In this document: one piece after another, positions 5,319 through 10,273 of the stretch | Position numbering within the stretch: position 1 is the stretch's first letter | How the letters are laid out: each line of letters starts with the position of its first letter | Source of the DNA: Pedobacter schmidteae | GTDB lineage: Bacteria > Bacteroidota > Bacteroidia > Sphingobacteriales > Sphingobacteriaceae | Direction of reading: 5' to 3' | Length of the DNA: 10,273 nt | NCBI GenBank assembly: GCA_945906015.1 | Contig: CAMDQV010000053.1 | Coordinates: 1 to 10,273, forward strand | The notes under the pieces: model-generated | Seen by the model: only the letters and a program-made list of their open reading frames with translations | Databases searched by the model: none | What the model was told of the DNA's origin: nothing | Translations under genes and position numbers: made by a program

Positions 5319-6557
5319 CTAATTAATCGTTTTCTTAATTATTCTGCTTACCCTTAAAAGCAAGAACACAGAAATTATTGAAAGCAAGACAACAACATAT
5401 ACAAGCGTATCATAATGTTCCAGCGGTTTTAATTTATCATTTTGAACAACAATCATCCCACCAATAGCTGCGGCAATTCCGCCGGCAATCTGCTGAAGAG
5501 ATGAATTGATTCCCATAAATGCCCCACGATCCTTTTTTTGAGGCAAAGCTGAGGTGAGTGCCATTGATGGAACCATCCGGCTCATGAAGCCCACCTGAAG
5601 ACCAAGGTTCATAATCAGCACAATCCAGAACGAAACAGGCCCAAGATTCGCGTAAATGGTAATCACTACTATCAGAATAATTGATGCAATGGTAAACAAA
5701 TGGAATTTATCGAAACGATCACTTAATTTTCCAACTATTGGCATAATGGTAAGCGTGCAAACTCCAGAAGCCATATAAATAAATGGAAGCTGTTGGGCTG
5801 TAATCTTCAAATTATTAATCACATAAGCACTTCCCCAGGGCAGCATCATAAAACTTCCCAAAGAAAGAAATGCAGTTGCCAGAAAACCTATCCGGTATTT
5901 CTTTAACGTTAGGGTTTGCCATAAATGTGCAATTGCATGCTGATCACTTTTTTGCTCAAGATGCTCATTAACGGGCTTCAATTTGAAAACAATAAAGAAC
6001 CAAACAAGGATTGATAATACCACAATCATCAAAAATGGCGATTGCCAGCCCCAGGTATTCGCAATGTATAAGCTTAATGGAATGCCAAGAACCTGACTAG
6101 CTCCAAAACCCATTTGCAGGAAGCCAAACACCCTTCCTCTTTTCTCAAGTGGAAACAAGTCTGAAACAATAGCCATTGAAATCGAACCAATTACTCCCCC
6201 AAACAAACCGGTAAAAATACGTGCAGCCAAAAGCATAAAATAGGTTTGGCTTATCCCACAGAAAAATGTGCCGACAATGAAGCCGACATAAAAAAATAAA
6301 AGCAATTTCTTTCTGTCGAAACGATCAGCGAATCCGGCAGTAATCAGACCTGAGAATCCGGCACTGAAGGCGTATGCTGATACCGACCATCCAAACTGAC
6401 TAGTACTCAGGTTCATGGATTTCATCAAGAGATCTCCAAGTGGTGAAATAACTATAAAATCAAGAACTACCGTAAACTGAGTCAGGGTTAGGATCAGTAT
6501 TACAAAAATTTCATAAGATGAGAATTTCAGCTTTACGTCTTTAGATTCTGAACTCAT
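5319..6557 (-). CDS. MFS transporter, DHA1-like (12 TM)
   Basis: This 412-residue inner-membrane protein of the major facilitator superfamily probably uses the proton gradient to export a small molecule. TM1 holds the membrane-embedded D32 in LDFIVISPLGD. Motif A after TM2 reads GFADRFDRKK (75-84), with a degenerate copy GKLSDRFDK (276-284) in the second half. That supports two six-helix bundles joined by a charged loop at about 192-222. GFGASQVLGIP (150-160) in TM5 resembles the antiporter motif C region, which favours an efflux role of the DHA1 drug or sugar-efflux type. Length and helix count are normal. The ATG at 6557-6555 is preceded by TAGG, at most a weak ribosome site. It is transcribed toward the sulfur cluster but separated by 522 bp of repeats, so it is probably a separate unit. 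The substrate cannot be inferred. Confidence 0.88.
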   Translation of the reverse strand: MSSESKDVKLKFSSYEIFVILILTLTQFTVVLDFIVISPLGDLLMKSMNLSTSQFGWSVSAYAFSAGFSGLITAGFADRFDRKKLLLFFYVGFIVGTFFCGISQTYFMLLAARIFTGLFGGVIGSISMAIVSDLFPLEKRGRVFGFLQMGFGASQVLGIPLSLYIANTWGWQSPFLMIVVLSILVWFFIVFKLKPVNEHLEQKSDQHAIAHLWQTLTLKKYRIGFLATAFLSLGSFMMLPWGSAYVINNLKITAQQLPFIYMASGVCTLTIMPIVGKLSDRFDKFHLFTIASIILIVVITIYANLGPVSFWIVLIMNLGLQVGFMSRMVPSMALTSALPQKKDRGAFMGINSSLQQIAGGIAAAIGGMIVVQNDKLKPLEHYDTLVYVVVLLSIISVFLLLRVSRIIKKTIN

Positions 6558-6706
6558 CCTAAAATTTTATAACTGATCATGTCTCTTCTATCAAAATGGA
6601 TATTGCACTGCAAGATAATGGTTTATACATTTAAACTAGATTAGATATTGAAACTGCTGTTTGGGCCGGGTAAAGCATAACACATAAAAATCCCTAAAAC
6701 TTCTTC

Positions 6707-6737
6707 TTGTTCCTTATTCATTGTAATCCTATATTTA
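6707..6737 (+). promoter_or_regulatory. Candidate promoter of the SGNH hydrolase gene
   Basis: TTG (6707-6709), a 20-bp spacer, then TATATTTA (6730-6737) fits the Bacteroidota TTTG/TAnnTTTG layout with a single mismatch at the last base of the -7 box. A start near 6742-6745 would leave a leader of about 15 nt before the ATG at 6759, which has no Shine-Dalgarno. Confidence 0.35.
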
Positions 6738-6758
6738 ATCACACATTAAAAAAATCAT

Positions 6759-7856
6759 ATGCCTAAATTTATTTGCTTTCTGCTTCTATGCTCTATTAGC
6801 AGTTCAGTCATTTCTCAGGAAAGTACTGCCAAAAAAGATAATACAATCTACTATGGTAAAGAATCCTTCTTAATTGAGGGCACCGGAGTTGCAGAATCTG
6901 AAAAAGAAAGTCCGTATGACCGTTTACCGGCATCTTACAAGGATAAAGTCAGAAAGCCGGTTTGGGATCTGTCAAAAAACTCTGCTGGTATCTCTTTAAG
7001 ATTCAATTCCAACTCCACTTCTGTAAAAGTTAAATGGGCTTTAATGAATGATACAAAAATGAACCATATGGCCGAAACAGGCATAAAAGGTGTTGATCTG
7101 TATTGCAAAGTTACGGGGGTATGGACCTACGTAAATACAGGCCGACCAACCGCAAAAGAAAATGAGGCTTCTCTGATCAATAGTCTTAGTCAAGTAGAAA
7201 GAGAATACAAACTCTATTTACCCCTTTATGATGGCACAACCAAAGTGGAAATTGGTATAGAAAGCGGCTGTACGATAACCAAGCCAGCTGAAGATAAAAA
7301 GCTGCCTATTGTTTTTTACGGAACCAGTATTTTGCAGGGAGGTTGTGCTTCAAGGCCCGGCATGGTGTTTACAAGCATCATATCCAGAAAGTTAAATGTG
7401 GATTGTATCAATTTTGGGTTTAGTGGTAATGGAAGAATGGATCCGCCAATGGCTGAGCTTATTTCTGGCATAAAGGCCTCCTATTATGTTATTGACTGTC
7501 TTCCGAATATGACTGCAAAACAAGTGACCGATAGTGTTATACCATTAGCCAAAGCTATACGTTCTAAAAATCCAAAAACTCCGATTGTATTTGTTGAAAA
7601 CGTGGAGTATACCCGAGCCATTTTTCAAGCAAGTTTGCTAAATAGTATGAATGAGAAGAATCAGGCCTTGAAAACAGAGTTCGATAAATTAGTGCAGGGT
7701 GGAATGAAAGATCTTATTTATATCGGTGCTTCCGGATCAATCGGGACAGATAATGAGGGTACTGTAGATGGAACCCACTTAACCGATCTGGGCTATTTAC
7801 GCTATGCAGATTATTTGATTGAAAAGTTTAAAGAGAATAAGCTTACGATCAGATGA
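6759..7856 (+). CDS. Secreted SGNH/GDSL hydrolase with GxDLY N-terminal domain
   Basis: This 365-residue protein is a predicted esterase or deacetylase. Residues 1-19 form a signal peptide (K3, hydrophobic core FICFLLLCSISSSVIS, cut near SQ|ES), with no clear lipobox. The N-terminal beta domain (about 30-170) contains GVDLY (111-115), the motif of the GxDLY domain that precedes SGNH hydrolases in many Bacteroidota. The C-terminal SGNH domain (about 180-358) shows GTSILQGG with nucleophile S190, block II G223 in FSGNGR, block III N250 in DCLPN, and DGTHLTDLGY with catalytic D337 and H340. All catalytic residues are present and the length is typical. It is likely periplasmic or exported and acts on an acyl or acetyl ester, perhaps on polysaccharide. 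No SusC/SusD or glycosidase gene is adjacent to name a substrate. It stands alone on the plus strand, divergent from the MFS gene and convergent with uvrA. Confidence 0.9.
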   Translation: MPKFICFLLLCSISSSVISQESTAKKDNTIYYGKESFLIEGTGVAESEKESPYDRLPASYKDKVRKPVWDLSKNSAGISLRFNSNSTSVKVKWALMNDTKMNHMAETGIKGVDLYCKVTGVWTYVNTGRPTAKENEASLINSLSQVEREYKLYLPLYDGTTKVEIGIESGCTITKPAEDKKLPIVFYGTSILQGGCASRPGMVFTSIISRKLNVDCINFGFSGNGRMDPPMAELISGIKASYYVIDCLPNMTAKQVTDSVIPLAKAIRSKNPKTPIVFVENVEYTRAIFQASLLNSMNEKNQALKTEFDKLVQGGMKDLIYIGASGSIGTDNEGTVDGTHLTDLGYLRYADYLIEKFKENKLTIR

Positions 7857-7934
7857 TTGTGAGCTTTTGATAAGTGTTCTCTTTTACAAAAAATATACAA
7901 TAAAAGACGAGGTCAGATTAATTATTCTGATTTG

Positions 7935-7955
7935 GAAAGCAAAGCCATTGCTTTC
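7935..7955. repeat. Perfect 8-bp hairpin
   Basis: GAAAGCAA (7935-7942) and TTGCTTTC (7948-7955) form a perfect 8-bp stem with a 5-nt loop. It lies 79 bp after the SGNH hydrolase stop. No T-tract follows on the plus strand, so it is a poor terminator. It adjoins the larger element that follows and may belong to it. Confidence 0.6.
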
Positions 7956-7969
7956 TAGCTTCTGTAGCC

Positions 7970-8051
7970 GGGCTCTCCGCTGTAGCTTTTGCCGTGAAAT
8001 TTTGATGTGATTAATAAAATTGATTCGGCAAAAGGCTGCCGCTTCAATCCC
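7970..8051. repeat. Long interrupted stem-loop element
   Basis: CTTTTGCCG (7986-7994) pairs perfectly with CGGCAAAAG (8026-8034). Inside, AATTTT (7998-8003) pairs with AAAATT (8016-8021). Outside, GGG (7970-7972) and CCC (8049-8051) bound the structure with partly complementary flanks. From memory, the minus-strand core GGGATTGAAGCGGCAGCC ... TACAGCGGAGAGCCC resembles a repeated intergenic element seen in many Bacteroidota genomes. That resemblance was not checked by a search. Confidence 0.55.
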
Positions 8052-8176
8052 GTTTAGATTGCAGGGATAGTGGTTATTTATTTGCAGCTAAGATCTTATT
8101 AATAAAATTAAATCCTGAAGCTTGCAAGCCTTACAAAAGAACTACAACAGAGGCTAAATTAAACCGGGGCGGCAGC
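8035..8176. repeat. Imperfect inverted repeat, 23-bp ends
   Basis: The left end 8035-8057 starts GCTGCCGC and ends TTTAG. The reverse complement of the right end 8154-8176 has the same first eight and last five bases, with a diverged middle. The 96 bp between include a 10-bp palindrome GCTTGCAAGC (8120-8129). T6 at 8183-8188 follows the right end on the plus strand, so this could end transcription of the hydrolase gene. No target-site duplication or transposase is visible. Confidence 0.45.
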
Positions 8177-8262
8177 GGTAGCTTTTTTGCGATCAGGATT
8201 TTTCTCATTTACGATTTTTTGAATGCAAAAAACTAAAGCAGAGTACCGGACTGCCCAAACCA

Positions 8263-8283
8263 AAAGGCTTCTGCAGCACCTTT
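8263..8283 (-). terminator. Weak candidate terminator of uvrA
   Basis: On the minus strand AAAGG and CCTTT, plus a possible T-G pair, form a 5-6 bp stem over a loop that contains CTGCAG. It is followed by TTGGTTT and lies about 58 bp after the uvrA stop. The stem is short and the T-tract is broken, so the call is tentative. Confidence 0.3.
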
Positions 8284-8340
8284 CCAAATTATAAAAAATA
8301 AAATTCAGCTTTATCCTCAGCTCACAATTCTACTTTAAGA

Positions 8341-10273
8341 CTACCCCTTAAACCTCTCCTTCAAAAAACTACCGGTATAAGATCCATTTTCCAGCATCAG
8401 ATCTTCAGGAACCCCTTCAAACACAACATTTCCGCCTCTATCACCACCTTCGGGACCAATATCAATTATCCAATCGGCGCATTTGATTACATCCATATTA
8501 TGTTCTATAACAATAATGGTGTTTCCTTGCTCTATTAAAGCATCAAACGATTTAAGCAGTTTTTTAATGTCATGAAAATGAAGTCCGGTGGTAGGTTCAT
8601 CAAAAATGAACAAGGTTTTACTGCTATTGTTTCCCTTAACCAGGAAAGATGCCAGTTTAATTCGTTGCGCTTCGCCGCCAGAAAGTGTGTTTGATGATTG
8701 CCCTAGATGAACATACCCTAATCCAACATCAGCAAGTGGTTTGATCTTTGCAGCAATTTTTGGTTCACCCTGAAAAAACTCAAGTGCTTCATCAATAGTC
8801 ATGTCTAGCACCTCAAATACATTTTTTTCTTTATAAGTTACATCAAGAACATGCTGTTTAAAGCGCTTTCCATTGCAAGCTTCGCAAGGCAGATAAATAT
8901 CTGCCATGAACTGCATTTCGATCTTCACTTCACCTTCGCCCTGGCAAACATCACAACGGCCACCTTCAACATTGAAAGAAAATGCAGACGGCTTCAAACC
9001 GGATGCCTTAGCAGCACCCTGCGAAGCAAATAAATTCCGGATCTCATCCCATGCCTTTACATAGGTAACCGGGTTAGATCTTGAAGAACGGCCAATTGGA
9101 TTCTGATCTACTATTTCAACCTGTTCAATTTTATTAAAATCTCCCTCAATAGAATCATAAGCCCCCGTTTGTTCACCAGAATAATTTCCAATTGCTTTCT
9201 GCAAGGCCGGTTGTAAAATTCGCTTCACAAGTGATGTTTTCCCAGAACCGGAAACACCTGAAACCACACTTAAAACATTTAATGGGAATTTAACATCCAC
9301 ATTATTTAGATTATTCTCTCTAGCGCCCTTAATTTCAATGAAATCACTCCATTTTCTACGATTTTGTGGTATAACAATGGCTTGTTTTCCACTTAAGTAT
9401 TGACCGGTAAGACTTGCATCTTCCTTCAATATTTCAGAGTAAGTACCTGTAAACACCAGTTGACCACCATGGGTACCCGCCTCCGGGCCAATATCAATAA
9501 TATGATCAGCTGCCTTCATGATCTCTTCTTCATGCTCAACAACTAAAACAGTGTTTCCAACATCTCTCAATGAAATTAATACTTCAATAAGTCGTTGAGT
9601 ATCCCTTGGATGAAGTCCGATACTTGGCTCATCCAAAACATATACTGAACCAACCAATGAGCTGCCCAATGAGGTAGCCAGATTTATCCGCTGCGATTCG
9701 CCACCTGAAAGGGTATTTGACAGTCTATTCAAGGTAAGGTAACTCAAGCCCACATCATTCAAAAATTTGATCCGGTTCGTAATTTCCATTAATAAACGCT
9801 TAGCGATCTTCATTCGAACTGGATCAAGTTCTAAACCCTGAAAAAAAACAAGTGCTTTATCCAAAGGCATCAAAACGATATCTGTAATAGAATGGTCGAC
9901 GATCTTTACGTTTGAAGTATCCTCACGCAGACGACTGCCAAGACATTCTGGGCAGTTTGTCTTACCGCGATACCTTGAAAGCATAACACGGTATTGAATT
10001 TTATACGTTTGCGCCTCAAGCTCCTTGAAAAAATTATCTAGTCCGCTAAAGTATTCGTTACCAGACCATACTAATTTTTTTTGCTCTGCTGTAAGCTGAT
10101 TATAAGAACGATGAATAGGGAAATCGAATTTTAAGGCATTTTTAACGAGCTTATTCAGCCATTCGCCCATTTTTTCGCCTCTCCAGGGAGCGATGGCCCC
10201 ATCGTAAACCGACTTGCTTTTATCCGGAATGACAAGGTCTTCATCAATACCAATTATCTTACCATAACCTTCA
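8341..10273 (-). CDS. uvrA: Excinuclease ABC subunit A, C-terminal two thirds (runs off right edge)
   Basis: UvrA is the damage-sensing ABC ATPase dimer of nucleotide excision repair, which loads UvrB. The window shows 643 residues of about 940. The frame is open to the edge, and residues before the internal Met at 10170 (for example IDEDLVIP and APWRGEKM) are conserved UvrA sequence, so that Met is not the start. Numbering from the first visible residue: a CxxC pair 107/110 in NCPECLGSRL; first ABC signature LSGGESQRI near 188; Walker B VLDEPSIGLH near 212; second Walker A GVSGSGKT 339-346; zinc finger C440, C443, C463, C466 (CX2C-X19-CX2C, used in DNA-damage recognition); second signature LSGGEAQRIKLA near 530; Walker B FIFDEPTTGLH near 555. 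The first Walker A and most of the UvrB-binding region are outside. All visible motifs are intact. UvrA1 is likely, but a UvrA2 paralogue is not excluded. Confidence 0.95.
   Translation of the reverse strand, partial: EGYGKIIGIDEDLVIPDKSKSVYDGAIAPWRGEKMGEWLNKLVKNALKFDFPIHRSYNQLTAEQKKLVWSGNEYFSGLDNFFKELEAQTYKIQYRVMLSRYRGKTNCPECLGSRLREDTSNVKIVDHSITDIVLMPLDKALVFFQGLELDPVRMKIAKRLLMEITNRIKFLNDVGLSYLTLNRLSNTLSGGESQRINLATSLGSSLVGSVYVLDEPSIGLHPRDTQRLIEVLISLRDVGNTVLVVEHEEEIMKAADHIIDIGPEAGTHGGQLVFTGTYSEILKEDASLTGQYLSGKQAIVIPQNRRKWSDFIEIKGARENNLNNVDVKFPLNVLSVVSGVSGSGKTSLVKRILQPALQKAIGNYSGEQTGAYDSIEGDFNKIEQVEIVDQNPIGRSSRSNPVTYVKAWDEIRNLFASQGAAKASGLKPSAFSFNVEGGRCDVCQGEGEVKIEMQFMADIYLPCEACNGKRFKQHVLDVTYKEKNVFEVLDMTIDEALEFFQGEPKIAAKIKPLADVGLGYVHLGQSSNTLSGGEAQRIKLASFLVKGNNSSKTLFIFDEPTTGLHFHDIKKLLKSFDALIEQGNTIIVIEHNMDVIKCADWIIDIGPEGGDRGGNVVFEGVPEDLMLENGSYTGSFLKERFKG

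Larger units (their letters stand above)
7857..8340. other. Convergent intergenic region without a credible gene
   Basis: This 484-bp space lies between the 3' ends of the SGNH hydrolase and uvrA. Short frames here show no conserved protein features. It holds a short perfect hairpin, a long interrupted hairpin element and an imperfect inverted repeat, listed separately. It looks like repeat-derived, terminator-rich DNA. Confidence 0.7.

Noticed and set aside
6558..6758. Small gene or RNA between the divergent MFS and SGNH genes
   Set aside because: No ORF with protein-like features and no strong hairpin were found. Only a weak promoter for the plus-strand gene is supportable.
7819..8010. Plus-strand 63-codon ORF after the SGNH hydrolase
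   Set aside because: It starts inside the hydrolase gene in another frame and runs through the hairpin element, with no protein-like conservation visible.
8035..8176. Insertion sequence or MITE with terminal inverted repeats
   Set aside because: The ends match at only 8 + 5 positions plus scattered bases, and no target-site duplication or transposase is seen, so it is listed only as an inverted repeat.
10168..10170. Met at 10170 as the start of a 609-residue protein
   Set aside because: The frame is open upstream to the edge, and the residues before it are conserved UvrA sequence, so the gene is truncated by the window.

Overview
The window comes from a low-GC Bacteroidota genome, most likely Sphingobacteriaceae (Pedobacter or a relative). 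This is inferred from protein style (a Bacteroidota-type UvrA, a GxDLY/SGNH hydrolase, a sulfite reductase with a C-terminal helical extension), the near absence of Shine-Dalgarno sites, TAnnTTTG-like promoter elements, and intergenic DNA built from heptanucleotide repeats. The genus was not proven.

Layout. Positions 1-4796 are a minus-strand sulfur-assimilation cluster. In transcription order it holds an Rrf2-family regulator (4796-4353), a leader region (4352-4147), a siroheme/4Fe-4S sulfite reductase (4146-2053), uroporphyrinogen-III C-methyltransferase CobA (2051-1260), a Met8/CysG-N-type siroheme synthase with an added C-terminal membrane helix (1282-569), and the N-terminal 164 residues of a MetZ-type O-succinylhomoserine sulfhydrylase (494 to the left edge). 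CobA and the Met8-like enzyme make the siroheme that the sulfite reductase needs. The reductase makes sulfide, which the MetZ-type enzyme puts into homocysteine. The sulfate-activation genes (cysD, cysN, cysH) are not in the window.

The most interesting feature is the leader upstream of the sulfite reductase. A 21-codon ORF (4296-4231) ends in Cys-Cys-Tyr-Met-Cys-Met-stop. A 7-bp hairpin overlaps its Cys codons, a candidate antiterminator strand lies just after its stop, and a 9-bp perfect terminator hairpin with a T6 tract (4193-4158) lies just before the sulfite reductase start. This is the architecture of ribosome-mediated transcription attenuation by charged Cys-tRNA (perhaps also Met-tRNA). 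With the Rrf2 gene next door, the cluster probably has two layers of control.

Positions 4797-5318 carry no gene. They hold a mosaic of several different 7-bp repeat families, with one composite block present twice in the same order. Positions 5319-6557 (minus) encode a 12-TM MFS transporter. Positions 6759-7856 (plus) encode a secreted GxDLY/SGNH hydrolase. The 484-bp convergent intergenic region 7857-8340 holds hairpins and an imperfect inverted-repeat element but no credible gene. From 8341 to the right edge (minus) lies the C-terminal two thirds of UvrA, the nucleotide-excision-repair damage sensor.
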